64,000 nucleotides of DNA, from assembly GCF_014194695.1 (NCBI RefSeq), contig NZ_JACIAH010000001.1:682001-746000 (forward strand), in the 5' to 3' direction. Position numbers and translations under genes: made by a program. The notes beneath the pieces are model-generated. The model made no database searches. It saw only the letters and a list, made by a program, of their open reading frames with translations, and was not told where the DNA came from. Each line of letters begins with the position of its first letter. The stretch's first letter is position 1. This document shows, piece after piece, positions 1 to 9,350 of this stretch. The stretch is from Rhizobium sp. BK399 (GTDB lineage: Bacteria; Pseudomonadota; Alphaproteobacteria; Rhizobiales; Rhizobiaceae).

Positions 1-1894
1 TGCCGCCACCGAAGGCCTTGGCCACCGTGCGGGTCAGCGCGCGGGCGGGCGATGCGACCGGGCGGGACGCGGGGCTGGCGACGGCGGCCCTTGGCGCTTC
101 AGCACGGCCATGGCCAAGATTGAACTGGCCGAGCAGATCGTCGAGAGCGGCAGCTTCCTGCGCCAGCGAATGGCTGGCTGCGGTCTGCTCCTCGACCATG
201 GCGGCATTCTGCTGCGTGCCCTGGTCCATGTTGTTGACGGCGGTGTTGATCTCCTGCAGGCCGACCGACTGCTCGCGCGTTGCGGTGACAATCGCGCTGA
301 CGTGCTTGTTGATCTCCTGCACGGCACCGACGATTTCGGCGAGCGCCTTGCCGGTTTCATCGACGAGCGAGACGCCTGAATTGACCTGCGTGCCGGAGGT
401 ATTGATCAGCGACTTGATCTCCTTGGCGGCATTTGCCGAGCGCTGCGCGAGCTCGCGCACTTCCTGCGCGACGACGGCAAAGCCCTTGCCTGCTTCGCCC
501 GCACGAGCGGCTTCGACGCCGGCGTTCAAGGCAAGAAGGTTGGTCTGGAAAGCGATATCATCGATCACGCCGATGATGTTGCTGATCGCGTCAGACGACT
601 TCTCGATTTCCTGCATGGCGGCAACCGCCTTGCGGACGACATCGCCGGACTTTTCGGCACCGAGGCGCGTGCGCTCGACCAGTTGACCGACATCCTCGGC
701 GCGCTTGGCGGAGTCGCGAACGGTGGTGGTGACCTCCTCGAGCGCGGCTGCCGTCTCCTCGACGGCTGCTGCCTGCTGCTCGGTGCGGCGGGCGAGATCA
801 TCGGCAGCAGAGCGGATTTCACCGGCGCCGGCATTGATGGCGGACGCATTGCGTCCGACCGACTGGAGGGCAGCCTGCAGCTTCTCGACGGCGTTGTTGA
901 AGTCGTTGCGGAGACGATCGAACTGCGACGCGAAGGGCGTCGTGATGCGAACGGCGACATTGCCATTGGCGAGGTCTGACAGACCGCCGGCGAGGCCTTC
1001 GATGGCGAAGCGGAGTTCAGCTTCCTCGCGTGCCTTCTGCTCGTCGCCCATCTGGCGCTGGCGCTCGGCATCGCTGCGCATGCGATCGGTTTCGCCGGAA
1101 AGGCGCAGCTTCTCGATCGCGGCATCCTTGAAGACGAGAACCGACTGGGCCATACGGCCGACTTCGTCCTGACGATCAAGCGCCGGGACGTCGATGTCGT
1201 GCTGGCCACCGGCCAGACGGCCCATGGCGGAGGTCATGCCGACGATCGGGCGAACGATGCTGCGCGACAGCATCCAGGCAAGCAGGACGGCAGCGGCGGC
1301 AGCGGCAATGCCGCCGGTGAACAGGCTGATGTTCAGCGCACGGCTGGCCTGCGCCTTGCTTTCGGCAAGCGCATTCGATTCGTTGCGGGCTGCGGCCTTG
1401 ATCTTGGCGGAGGCCTGACGGAAGCCGTCGAGCTGCCCCTTCGTCTCGTTGACGCCGATCTTGACGATCTGGTCGATGGGCATGTCGGTTTCCTTGCGAG
1501 CCTTCGACTGCGGCTCGGCAAGCTGATGGAAATAGAGATCGGCGGCCTTCTGCATGGCGTCGATCTGCGCGACGAAATCGCTGTTACCGGCAGCCGTCGT
1601 TCTTGCGGCATCGATCGCCTTCAGCATGCGCTCGCGGTTCGCGAAAATATCGCCATAGGTGCTGTCGCTGCGAAACAGCAGGAAGCCGCGCAGATTGACG
1701 GCCTGCTCAAGCATGGCCTGAAGCGCATCGTCGATCTGGTTTACGAGCAGCTCCGACTTCTTCTGCTGTACGGCAGCTTCGGCAACGACATCCGCCTTGA
1801 AGTAAACAAAGCTGGAAACGGACAGAAAGATAAGGATCAGCGCGGCGAAAGTCGCGGCGAGCTTACCGTTCAGGGACATGTTCTTGGCCAACAT
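1..1894 (-). CDS. Methyl-accepting chemotaxis protein (3' end outside window)
   Basis: Inner-membrane chemoreceptor that signals to CheA/CheW. The minus-strand frame is open from an ATG at 1894 to the left edge, giving 631 visible residues, so the C-terminus is missing. In order it has a first membrane segment (about residues 12-32), a periplasmic helical region with a CHASE3-like motif ([11 protein letters not shown]), a second membrane segment (about 185-207), HAMP, and a long cytoplasmic methylation and signalling domain containing [20 protein letters not shown]. The tail after the signalling domain is rich in Ala, Pro and Arg. AGAGAGA lies 7 nt upstream of the ATG; a second in-frame ATG at 1879 is possible. 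The ligand is unknown. Confidence 0.93.
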   Translation of the reverse strand, partial: MLAKNMSLNGKLAATFAALILIFLSVSSFVYFKADVVAEAAVQQKKSELLVNQIDDALQAMLEQAVNLRGFLLFRSDSTYGDIFANRERMLKAIDAARTTAAGNSDFVAQIDAMQKAADLYFHQLAEPQSKARKETDMPIDQIVKIGVNETKGQLDGFRQASAKIKAAARNESNALAESKAQASRALNISLFTGGIAAAAAAVLLAWMLSRSIVRPIVGMTSAMGRLAGGQHDIDVPALDRQDEVGRMAQSVLVFKDAAIEKLRLSGETDRMRSDAERQRQMGDEQKAREEAELRFAIEGLAGGLSDLANGNVAVRITTPFASQFDRLRNDFNNAVEKLQAALQSVGRNASAINAGAGEIRSAADDLARRTEQQAAAVEETAAALEEVTTTVRDSAKRAEDVGQLVERTRLGAEKSGDVVRKAVAAMQEIEKSSDAISNIIGVIDDIAFQTNLLALNAGVEAARAGEAGKGFAVVAQEVRELAQRSANAAKEIKSLINTSGTQVNSGVSLVDETGKALAEIVGAVQEINKHVSAIVTATREQSVGLQEINTAVNNMDQGTQQNAAMVEEQTAASHSLAQEAAALDDLLGQFNLGHGRAEAPRAAVASPASRPVASPARALTRTVAKAFGGG

Positions 1895-2009
1895 CAATCA
1901 ATCTCTCTTGAAGCGCACAGGCATGGCAAAGCCAGAGCATGCGAAGGCATGCCTTTGGGAAATTCGGCGAACATGATCGGCAGATCGGATTGAGGGCCAT
2001 CATGGCAAA

Positions 2010-2026
2010 AGCGGCTAGGAGCCGCT
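2010..2026. promoter_or_regulatory. Perfect 7-3-7 hairpin between mcp and tlyA
   Basis: AGCGGCT-AGG-AGCCGCT forms a perfect 7-bp stem with a 3-nt loop in the divergent gap, about 116 bp upstream of the chemoreceptor start. It could be a leader hairpin or an operator; no T-run follows, so it is not a typical terminator. Confidence 0.35.
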
Positions 2027-2178
2027 GCAATCAGCCAAACCATAGGCGGCAAGGCTTTCGATTTATTTAAAAATTTGTGCGGCGCAGCACGTCACGGAGC
2101 GACGCCGGTTCGTCCTGTGGTTTCGGCGATCTCAACAAAAGGCTTGCAACGGATGGCTTTGCCGGTCATGGACTGCCC

Positions 2179-2925
2179 ATGCCCGATCAAGATACACAAC
2201 GCCTGGACCAGTTGCTGGTCAGTCTCGGCCTTTTCGCCAGCCGCTCCCGTGCACGGGATGCGGTGCAACGCGGTACCGTGAAAATCGACGGCAAGGTGGT
2301 GACGAAGGCCGGTGCGCTATTCGCCGATGATGCCGTGATCGAGATCGATGACCCGGCGCAGGACTATGTCTCGCGCGCGGCCCTGAAGCTTGCCGCTGCA
2401 CTCGACCACTTCAAGCTCGATCCTTCGGGGCACCGTTGCCTCGACATCGGCGCGTCGACGGGTGGTTTTACCGAGGTCCTGCTGCAGAACGGCGCAACCG
2501 ATGTCACCGCCATCGATGTCGGTCACGGGCAGATGCATCCGCGTATCTCCGGCGATCCTCGCGTGACCAACATCGAGGGCCTGAATGCACGCAATCTGAC
2601 GGAAGAGGATATCGGACACCCGATCACCTTCATTGTGTCAGACGTTTCCTTTATCTCGCTGAAGCTGGCGCTCGCGCCGGCGCTCGATCTTACCGAGACG
2701 GGAGCGGTTGCCGTTCTGCTCGTCAAGCCGCAGTTCGAAGCCGGCCGCGACGCGATCGGCAAGGGCGGACTGCTCAAGGATCCGTCGTCAGCGCCCGATG
2801 TCGCGGCTGAACTGGAGCGCTGGTTCGTCGAGGACATGGGCTGGACGAGCCTTGGCCTTATCCCCTCCCCGATCGCCGGCGGCGACGGAAACCAGGAATA
2901 TCTACTCGCAGGAACGAAACCTTGA
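2179..2925 (+). CDS. tlyA: TlyA-family rRNA 2'-O-methyltransferase / hemolysin-like protein
   Basis: SAM-dependent RNA methyltransferase; family members methylate riboses of 16S and/or 23S rRNA. The 248-residue product has an N-terminal S4 RNA-binding domain (RLDQLLVSLGLFASRSRARD onward) and an FtsJ-type Rossmann domain with the SAM motif CLDIGASTGGFTEVLL. The frame is open back to a GTG at 2077, but S4 homology begins just after the ATG at 2179, so I chose that start; no strong ribosome-binding site is visible. Its stop overlaps the start of the next gene (TTGA), indicating translational coupling with another RNA methyltransferase. Confidence 0.9.
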   Translation: MPDQDTQRLDQLLVSLGLFASRSRARDAVQRGTVKIDGKVVTKAGALFADDAVIEIDDPAQDYVSRAALKLAAALDHFKLDPSGHRCLDIGASTGGFTEVLLQNGATDVTAIDVGHGQMHPRISGDPRVTNIEGLNARNLTEEDIGHPITFIVSDVSFISLKLALAPALDLTETGAVAVLLVKPQFEAGRDAIGKGGLLKDPSSAPDVAAELERWFVEDMGWTSLGLIPSPIAGGDGNQEYLLAGTKP

Positions 2926-4172
2926 GCACGCAAACAGTTACGATTGAAAAGCTCGGCGCCCAAGGCGACGGCATCGTGCACGCGGATGGCGGCCCGGTCT
3001 ATGTGCCGTTCACCCTGCCGGGCGAGACCGTCGCCATCGCGCGGGTCAAGAGCCAGGGCACGCTGATCTCGATCACCACGCCATCCCCGGAGCGCCAGGT
3101 TCCTCTCTGCCGGCATTTCGGGCCCGATGGCGTCAACGGCACCTGCGGCGGCTGCAGCCTGCAGCACATGAACGATGCGGCCTACCGCAGCTTCAAGCGC
3201 CAGCTGGTCGTCGATGCGCTGAAATCGAAGGGGCTGACGCCTGAGGTCGGTGACCTCATTGCCGCTCATCCAGGCGAACGGCGGCGCGTTGTGTTTGCCG
3301 CACGGCGGACAGAGAAGGACATGCTCATCGGCTTCAATCAGGCCGAGAGCCACCATATCGTCGCCATCGAGGAATGTCCCATCTCGTCGGCGGGCATCAT
3401 GGCCAGGCTGCCGGCGATCAAGGCGATTGGGGCGGCACTTGCCAATAATGCCGAGGCATTCCGCATCACCGTATTGGAGACCCTGTCAGGCCTCGATCTT
3501 GCCGCCGACGGCATCAAGAAACTCTCCGACCAGCAGCGTCGCAAGGCGATCGAGACCGTACTTTCAATGCGCGGCATCGCCCGCGTTTCGCTGAATGGCG
3601 AAATCCTCGTCGAGCCAACGAAGCCGGTTGTCGATTTCGGCGGCGTCAACGTCGTGCCGCCGCCCGGCAGCTTCACGCAGGCGACCAAGCCGGCGGAAGA
3701 TGCGATGGCCGAACTGGTTGTCGCGCATGTCGGCAAGGCGAAACGGATCGCCGATCTCTTTGCAGGCGCCGGCACGTTCTCGCTCCGCCTTGCCCGTGTC
3801 GGTCGTGTGCATGCAGTCGAGAGCGAGGACAAGCCACTGGCGGCACTCGATCATGCTGCCCGCAACACGCAGGGCCTGAAGCCCGTCAGTGTCGAAAGGC
3901 GAGACCTTTTCCGTCGACCGCTGATGACATCCGAACTGAAGGCTTACGACGCGGTGGTGTTCGACCCGCCGCGCGCCGGCGCCGAGTTCCAGTGCAAGGA
4001 ATTGGCGCGCTCGACGGTCAAGAAAGTGGTCGCCGTCAGCTGCAATCCGCTGACGCTTGCCCGCGACCTCGCCTTGCTCGTCGAAGGTGGCTATCGCATT
4101 ACCAGCGTGACGCCGATCGACCAGTTCCTGTGGACGCCGCATGTCGAGGTCGTGGCGACGCTGGAGAAGTAA
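2922..4172 (+). CDS. TrmA/RumA-type uracil-5-methyltransferase with Fe-S motif
   Basis: Class I SAM-dependent RNA m5U methyltransferase. The 416 residues include an N-terminal TRAM-like segment, a cysteine cluster (C63, C75, C78 in CGGC, plus a later Cys in EECPIS) that binds 4Fe-4S in RumA/RlmD, the DPPRAG motif, the catalytic Cys374 in SCNP and the C-terminal Glu409 base in TPHVE. The start is TTG, overlapping the tlyA stop by four bases. Family context supports 23S rRNA uracil as substrate, but I cannot separate RlmC/RlmD-like specificity from sequence alone. Confidence 0.9.
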   Translation: MSTQTVTIEKLGAQGDGIVHADGGPVYVPFTLPGETVAIARVKSQGTLISITTPSPERQVPLCRHFGPDGVNGTCGGCSLQHMNDAAYRSFKRQLVVDALKSKGLTPEVGDLIAAHPGERRRVVFAARRTEKDMLIGFNQAESHHIVAIEECPISSAGIMARLPAIKAIGAALANNAEAFRITVLETLSGLDLAADGIKKLSDQQRRKAIETVLSMRGIARVSLNGEILVEPTKPVVDFGGVNVVPPPGSFTQATKPAEDAMAELVVAHVGKAKRIADLFAGAGTFSLRLARVGRVHAVESEDKPLAALDHAARNTQGLKPVSVERRDLFRRPLMTSELKAYDAVVFDPPRAGAEFQCKELARSTVKKVVAVSCNPLTLARDLALLVEGGYRITSVTPIDQFLWTPHVEVVATLEK

Positions 4173-4183
4173 GCGCAACAAAA

Positions 4184-4206
4184 AACGCCCGCGACCAGCG
4201 GGCGTT
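4184..4206. terminator. Bidirectional rho-independent terminator
   Basis: AACGCCCGC and GCGGGCGTT pair around the loop GACCA, with A-rich sequence on the left arm and TT on the right. It lies between two convergent genes (RNA methyltransferase and chemoreceptor) and can serve both. Confidence 0.85.
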
Positions 4207-4231
4207 CTCGACTGTACCGTATCCGCCTCGA

Positions 4232-6055
4232 TCAGGCGGCGTAACGGCCTGATGATCCCGTACCGTAGGATGCAGCCTGCAGATTGAACTGGCTGAGAAG
4301 CTGCATCAGCTTGGCGGCTTCCTGCGCCAGTCCGTGACTTGCTGCCGTCTGCTCCTCGACCATCGCAGCATTCTGCTGCGTGCCCTGATCCATCGTGTTG
4401 ACGGCGGTGTTGATCTCGGCGAGCCCGGTCGACTGCTCGCGGGTTGCTGTCACGATCGCATCGACGTGGCGGCTGATCTCCTGCACCTGACCGACGATCG
4501 CCTCCAACGCCTTGCCGGTGTCGCCGACCAGGGTGACGCCGGAGCGGACCTGGCTGTTCGAGGCGGTGATCAGGCTTTCGATCTCCTTTGCGGCCTGGGC
4601 CGAGCGTTGCGCCAATTCACGGACTTCCTGAGCGACGACGGCAAAGCCCTTGCCGGCCTCGCCAGCGCGGGCGGCCTCGACGCCGGCGTTCAGCGCCAGC
4701 AGGTTGGTCTGGAAGGCGATGTCATCGATCACGCCGATGATGTTTGCGATCTTCTGCGAAGACTGCTCGATCTCCGTCATTGCCGAAACGGCCTTGCGAA
4801 CGATGTTGCCGGATTCCTCGGCGCCGTTGCGGGTGCGGCTGACCAGCGTACCGGCTTCCTCGGCGCGACGCGCGGTGTCCTTGACCGTGGTGGTGATCTC
4901 TTCCAGCGCTGCTGCCGTCTCCTCGATAGAGGCGGCCTGCTGCTCGGTGCGGCGGGCGAGCCCATCGGCCGCGGTGCGGATTTCTCCGGCGCCCGCGTCG
5001 ATCGCGTGCGCGTTATCGCCGACTTCCTGCAGGACGGCGCGCAGTTTGGCGACGGAGGCGTTGAAGTCGCTCCGCAGTCGATCGAGGTGATCCGCAAACG
5101 GCGTCTCGATCGTTCGCGTCAGATCACCTTCCGAGAGAGCGCCCAATGCATCCGCAAGAGCTGCGACGGCCTGCTGGATCTCGGCGGCTTCGCGGGCCTT
5201 CGAGGCTTCGTTGCGCGAGCGCTCCTGCTGCGCCTGTTCGCGGTTGTGCTCGGCATTGCGCTCGAGATCGAGACGCGCGAAGGAGTTGTCGCGGAAGACG
5301 GCGACGGCCGCGGCCATGTCGCCGATCTCATCCTTGCGACCCGCGTAGGGGACGGCAGCGTCGAGCTCGCCATCGGCGAGACGGGCCATGCGAACGGCGA
5401 TCGTCGAGATCGGCTGCGAGATACGCTTCCATGCAAGGAAGGCGGCGGCGACGGCGACGGCCAGGGCGACGGCCAGGCCGCCGACGATCGACAGGATGCC
5501 TGCACTGTAGTTGCCTGATGCGGCTAAGAGCGCCGCATCGGTCGACTGCCGGTCCTTGGCCAGCATTCCATCGACGAGGGTCTGGATGTTGTTGGCAGAC
5601 ATCGAAAGTTCGCCGCGATAGATGCTGTTTGCCAGGCTGCGCTTGTTGTCGAGCGCGAGCGCAATGATCTTGTCGGCAAGTGCTGCGTCGTTGGCGAGCG
5701 CCTTCTGCAGACGGCCAAAGTTCTGGCTCATGTAGTCGCTCTTCGGCTGCTTGTCGAAGGCTTCGATTGCGGTGTTGAGACGCTGGCGACGGGTCTTGAG
5801 TGTCGTCTCAGCGTTGCGGAAGTCCGTCTTGCCTGTCGCGAGCAGATAGTCGGCATAGCTGCGGCGAACGTCGTTCAGCGTCGTGACGATCGCATAGAGC
5901 CGCTCGGTGTTCGGAATGTTCTGCGCGCCGATCTGCCGAGTGTTGGCTTCGAGATTGGTCAGCGAGAAGGCCGCGATCGCACCTTGCACCAGCGCAATGA
6001 CAACGAGAGACAGAAAGAGAAGCGGAAGGAGCGTTTTGATCTTCAGTTTGGACAT
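4232..6055 (-). CDS. Methyl-accepting chemotaxis protein, helical-bundle sensor
   Basis: Inner-membrane chemoreceptor of 607 residues. TM1 spans about residues 8-30, a four-helix-bundle-type periplasmic domain spans 31-185, TM2 spans 186-208 and HAMP spans 209-262. A second HAMP-like linker leads to the methylation and signalling domain (about 350-590) with [20 protein letters not shown]. From about residue 345 to the C-terminal tail it is almost identical to the receptor encoded at 6308-8395, while the sensor parts are unrelated. The final residues (GRYAA) carry no obvious CheR-binding NWETF-like pentapeptide. The ligand cannot be inferred. Confidence 0.94.
   Translation of the reverse strand: MSKLKIKTLLPLLFLSLVVIALVQGAIAAFSLTNLEANTRQIGAQNIPNTERLYAIVTTLNDVRRSYADYLLATGKTDFRNAETTLKTRRQRLNTAIEAFDKQPKSDYMSQNFGRLQKALANDAALADKIIALALDNKRSLANSIYRGELSMSANNIQTLVDGMLAKDRQSTDAALLAASGNYSAGILSIVGGLAVALAVAVAAAFLAWKRISQPISTIAVRMARLADGELDAAVPYAGRKDEIGDMAAAVAVFRDNSFARLDLERNAEHNREQAQQERSRNEASKAREAAEIQQAVAALADALGALSEGDLTRTIETPFADHLDRLRSDFNASVAKLRAVLQEVGDNAHAIDAGAGEIRTAADGLARRTEQQAASIEETAAALEEITTTVKDTARRAEEAGTLVSRTRNGAEESGNIVRKAVSAMTEIEQSSQKIANIIGVIDDIAFQTNLLALNAGVEAARAGEAGKGFAVVAQEVRELAQRSAQAAKEIESLITASNSQVRSGVTLVGDTGKALEAIVGQVQEISRHVDAIVTATREQSTGLAEINTAVNTMDQGTQQNAAMVEEQTAASHGLAQEAAKLMQLLSQFNLQAASYGTGSSGRYAA
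4274..5025. repeat. Diverged direct repeat, copy 1 (chemoreceptor signalling module)
   Basis: About 750 bp of the chemoreceptor 3' half repeat at 6350-7100 in the same orientation. The encoded residues are nearly all identical, while the DNA differs mainly at silent positions. This points to an older duplication held by selection, or gene conversion. Confidence 0.8.
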
Positions 6056-6258
6056 GCGGCTATCTCATGCGACGGAGGACATGGCACGGCCGATCGCATG
6101 GATCGCCGGTGCGCTTTCGTCCCGATGGTTGTTGCGGAGGGTATCCGGACGATGTCCGGCCTGCGTCATGCATTGCATGTCACTAAAGACGAACATCCGT
6201 AAAATTTGATTAAAAGTATTATTTTTTAAGCAACTGGAGATCGGTGCGTCACAAACGA

Positions 6259-6285
6259 AAACGCCCGCGACGAGCGCGGGCGTTT
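6259..6285 (-). terminator. Rho-independent terminator after the Cache chemoreceptor
   Basis: AAACGCCCGCG and CGCGGGCGTTT form an 11-bp stem around a 5-nt loop (ACGAG), followed on the minus strand by a T-rich run. It lies just beyond the stop of the chemoreceptor at 6308. Confidence 0.85.
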
Positions 6286-6307
6286 CCGTGATGCTGTTCG
6301 ATGCCGA

Positions 6308-8395
6308 TCAGGCGGCGTGACGGCTGTACGCCATGCCTTGAGACGCAGTCTGCAGATTGAACTGGCTGAGAAGCTGCATCAGCTTTGCCGCCTCCTGCGC
6401 CAGTCCGTGACTTGCCGCCGTCTGCTCCTCGACCATGGCGGCGTTCTGCTGCGTGCCCTGGTCCATGGTATTGACGGCCGTGTTGATCTCGGCCAGCCCG
6501 GTCGACTGCTCGCGGGTTGCAGTCACGATCGCATCGACGTGGCGACTGATCTCCTGAACCTGACCGACGATCGCTTCCAACGCCTTGCCGGTGTCGCCGA
6601 CGAGGGTGACGCCCGAGCGAACCTGCGAGTTCGAGGCGGTGATCAGGCTCTCGATTTCCTTCGCAGCCTGCGCCGAGCGCTGTGCCAGCTCGCGCACTTC
6701 CTGAGCAACAACGGCAAAGCCCTTGCCAGCTTCGCCGGCGCGTGCCGCCTCGACGCCGGCGTTGAGCGCCAGCAGGTTGGTCTGGAAAGCGATATCGTCG
6801 ATGACGCCGATGATGTTGGCGATCTTCTGCGACGACTGTTCGATTTCGGTCATTGCCGACACGGCCTTGCGGACGATGTTGCCGGACTCTTCGGCGCCGT
6901 TGCGGGTGCGCGAGACGAGATTGCCGGCTTCCTCGGCGCGACGCGCCGTGTCCTTGACGGTCGTGGTGATCTCCTCGAGCGCCGCGGCCGTTTCCTCGAC
7001 CGAGGCTGCCTGCTGCTCGGTACGGCGGGCAAGACCATCCGCTGCGATGCGGATCTCGCTTGCGCCGGCGTCGATGGCATGAGCGTTGTTGCCGACCGCA
7101 TGCAGGGCACCGTGGAGCTTGGTGACGGCGCTGTTGAAGTCAGTGCGAAGACGGTCGAGATGCGACGCGAACGGCGTGTCGATGCGATGGCCGAGATTGC
7201 CTTCCGACAATGCCCCCAGAGCGCTTGCAAGCGCATCGACGGCGTGACGGATTTCGGTGGCCTCGCGGTTCTTCTGCTGCTCGCGGTCCAGACGCTCACG
7301 CTCGGTGAGGGCGCGGCCGGTTTCCGCCTCCCCTTCGAGACGTTCGCGGTCGGTCGCGTTGTTCTTGAAGACCGCAACAGCTTCGGCCATCGAGCCGATC
7401 TGGTCGCGGCGCTGCTCGCCCGGAATCGTAACCGACAGGTCGCCTGCGGCAAGCTTCTGCATCGCGGCGGTCATGTCGGTGACTGGCCGGATCACCAGGC
7501 CGTGCAGCAACCAGGCCATCGCTGCGATCATCAGACCGACGGCAAGGATAGTGGCAACGGTTGCGGCAATGCGGAACTCGTTCAGCGAGGCGAAGGCAGC
7601 GTCGCTGTCGACAACGAAGCCGAGATACCATTCGACCGACGGAAGACCGGCAACGGGCATGAAGCTGACGAGCACGTCCTTGCCGGCGAACTGGGTCGGG
7701 ACAAGACCCGACTTGATCGCCGGGGTCTCGGCCGGGAACGCGTCGGCGAGCGTTTTCGTCACCAGCTTCGCATCCGGATGAATCAGGATCTGCCCGCTCT
7801 TGTTGACAAGGAAGGCGGTGCCTTTGCCGCCAAGGTCGATCTCCTTGATCATGTCGACCATGGTCTTCAGCGAGAAGTCGCTGCCGACGACGCCGGCCAG
7901 CTTGCCACCGCGGCTGACGGGAACTGCCGAGCTGATGATGAGATCGCCGCTCGAGGCATCCACGTAGGGTTCGGTCATGACGCTGGCGTTGGCTTTGACT
8001 GCATCCTGATACCAGGGGCGCTTGCGCGGATCATAGCCGTCCGGCATCGGCAGCTTCGGCCACATGGTGAAGACGCCCTGCTCGTCACCGAAATAGGTAC
8101 TGACGAACTGGCTGGTCAGAACATCGTTCTGGAGCACGGTTTCGACGCCCTCCTGATCGGCGGCGCGACCGATGGCGTTGGCCACCATGGCGGTCAGCGT
8201 CACGCGGCCGTTCATCCAGTTGGCCAGGCTGTGCGCAGCCTGCTCGCCCGAAGAGTTGATATTGGCTTCGATTGCCGCCGTCGCGGTGCTTTGCTCGACG
8301 GAATTGATGTAATAGGAAAAGGCGGCAAACGCCACGAGGACAACGGCAGACGCGGCAACGAGGATGCGCGTCATCAGATTCGTCTTCTTTTTCAA
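6308..8395 (-). CDS. Methyl-accepting chemotaxis protein with dCache sensor
   Basis: Inner-membrane chemoreceptor of 695 residues. TM1 spans about residues 10-30. A double-Cache periplasmic domain spans about 38-270 ([12 protein letters not shown] and [13 protein letters not shown] are typical dCache_1 strings). TM2 spans about 278-302, followed by HAMP and the signalling domain. dCache receptors usually bind amino acids, amines or carboxylates; the ligand here is unknown. Its signalling half is nearly identical to that of the receptor at 4232-6055. A CtrA-like box lies about 150 bp upstream of the start, consistent with cell-cycle control of chemotaxis genes. Confidence 0.95.
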   Translation of the reverse strand: MKKKTNLMTRILVAASAVVLVAFAAFSYYINSVEQSTATAAIEANINSSGEQAAHSLANWMNGRVTLTAMVANAIGRAADQEGVETVLQNDVLTSQFVSTYFGDEQGVFTMWPKLPMPDGYDPRKRPWYQDAVKANASVMTEPYVDASSGDLIISSAVPVSRGGKLAGVVGSDFSLKTMVDMIKEIDLGGKGTAFLVNKSGQILIHPDAKLVTKTLADAFPAETPAIKSGLVPTQFAGKDVLVSFMPVAGLPSVEWYLGFVVDSDAAFASLNEFRIAATVATILAVGLMIAAMAWLLHGLVIRPVTDMTAAMQKLAAGDLSVTIPGEQRRDQIGSMAEAVAVFKNNATDRERLEGEAETGRALTERERLDREQQKNREATEIRHAVDALASALGALSEGNLGHRIDTPFASHLDRLRTDFNSAVTKLHGALHAVGNNAHAIDAGASEIRIAADGLARRTEQQAASVEETAAALEEITTTVKDTARRAEEAGNLVSRTRNGAEESGNIVRKAVSAMTEIEQSSQKIANIIGVIDDIAFQTNLLALNAGVEAARAGEAGKGFAVVAQEVRELAQRSAQAAKEIESLITASNSQVRSGVTLVGDTGKALEAIVGQVQEISRHVDAIVTATREQSTGLAEINTAVNTMDQGTQQNAAMVEEQTAASHGLAQEAAKLMQLLSQFNLQTASQGMAYSRHAA
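6350..7100. repeat. Diverged direct repeat, copy 2 (chemoreceptor signalling module)
   Basis: Partner of the repeat at 4274-5025: same orientation and reading frame, with differences mostly at third codon positions. Confidence 0.8.
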
Positions 8396-8545
8396 GGATT
8401 TTCCTTTCGTGAGCGGTCCGCGCCGTGTTTGACGAACGCGGGCTGCTCGATGCGCAGGCTATGGGCAAAGCTGAACAAAGCGCCTCATGCGCCCGGACGA
8501 CCGCGACATCGGCGCGCCGTCAAGCCCCTAATATTAGAGGGGCAT

Positions 8546-8560
8546 TTAAAACTGACTTAA
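8546..8560. promoter_or_regulatory. CtrA-like box TTAA-N7-TTAA
   Basis: TTAA, seven bases, TTAA in the intergenic region upstream of the dCache chemoreceptor. This matches the full alphaproteobacterial CtrA site spacing. CtrA controls motility and chemotaxis genes in several rhizobia and relatives, so the assignment is plausible but inferred. Confidence 0.5.
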
Positions 8561-8588
8561 AATTCTACGGAATTCGAATTTTTCCCCG

Positions 8589-9341
8589 TCAACGCCGCAT
8601 GAAGGCTTCGAAGGCCGCCCTCGCTTCGGCGCTGTGCAGGCGTTCGAAGAAGTGGCGTGCCTCATCGTCGATGCGGGCGATGATTTCCTCCAGGTCGCCG
8701 CGGATCAGGTCGCGGGCGATCTTCAGTGCCTCGGGCGGCTTGGCTGCAAGCTTTGCAGCGGTCGCCAGCGTCGTGGTTTCGACTTCATCGGTCGCGCAGA
8801 GCCTCCAGACGAGTCCGGCTTCCCGCGCTTCCTCGCCGGAGAAGCCTTCGCCGAGAGCCAGAAGCGCAAAGGCACGCTGCTGTCCCATGATGCGCGGCGC
8901 AAGCAGGCTGGACGCTGCTTCCGGGACAAGAGCGAGATCGACGAACGGCGTGCGAAATTGGCTGCGCGCAGAGGCGACGGTCAGGTCGCAATGCATGTGC
9001 ATCGTCGTGCCGATCCCGATCGCCAGGCCGTCCACGCCGGAGACGATCGGCTTTTCCGAGCGGACCATGGCATAGAGAAACTCGACGATCTCCCGCGGCA
9101 TGGCCCCACCCATTGCAGCAGCCAGGAAATCACCGAGATCGTTGCCGGCGGAGAAGCAGCCTTCGGTGCCAAGGAAGACCGTCGCGCGAATTCCTGTGTC
9201 GCCATTGGCTGCGCTCAGCGCATCCGCCATCTTTCGATACATCGCCCGGGTGATGGCATTCTTCTTTTCCGGCCGGTTGAAACGGATGATCTGGATGCCG
9301 GGATGCCCCGCATCCTGCTCGACGATGACGTGCTCTGTCAT
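8589..9341 (-). CDS. Enoyl-CoA hydratase/isomerase family protein, ECI2-like
   Basis: Crotonase-fold CoA enzyme of 250 residues. The oxyanion-hole string FSAGNDLGDF is present. The region RTPFVDLALVPEAASSL resembles eukaryotic delta3,delta2-enoyl-CoA isomerase 2 (TPF...PEGCSS) rather than classical hydratases, with one catalytic Glu in PEAAS and no Glu at the crotonase Glu144 position. Isomerase activity on unsaturated acyl-CoA is therefore the better guess. It begins 9 bp after the acyl-CoA dehydrogenase gene, and its GAGG ribosome-binding site overlaps that gene's stop, so the two form an operon. Confidence 0.88.
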   Translation of the reverse strand: MTEHVIVEQDAGHPGIQIIRFNRPEKKNAITRAMYRKMADALSAANGDTGIRATVFLGTEGCFSAGNDLGDFLAAAMGGAMPREIVEFLYAMVRSEKPIVSGVDGLAIGIGTTMHMHCDLTVASARSQFRTPFVDLALVPEAASSLLAPRIMGQQRAFALLALGEGFSGEEAREAGLVWRLCATDEVETTTLATAAKLAAKPPEALKIARDLIRGDLEEIIARIDDEARHFFERLHSAEARAAFEAFMRR

Positions 9342-9350
9342 GATGGTTCC

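Noticed and set aside
4274..7100. Chemoreceptor repeat as a mobile element
   Set aside because: Repeat boundaries follow protein domains and contain no terminal inverted repeats or target duplications.
8524..8543. GCCCCT...AGGGGC hairpin after the isomerase gene
   Set aside because: Short stem and no T-run on the minus strand, so not called a terminator.
6317..8560. 747-codon plus-strand open frame over the dCache chemoreceptor
   Set aside because: Antisense shadow of a well-supported gene in GC-rich DNA; no family features.
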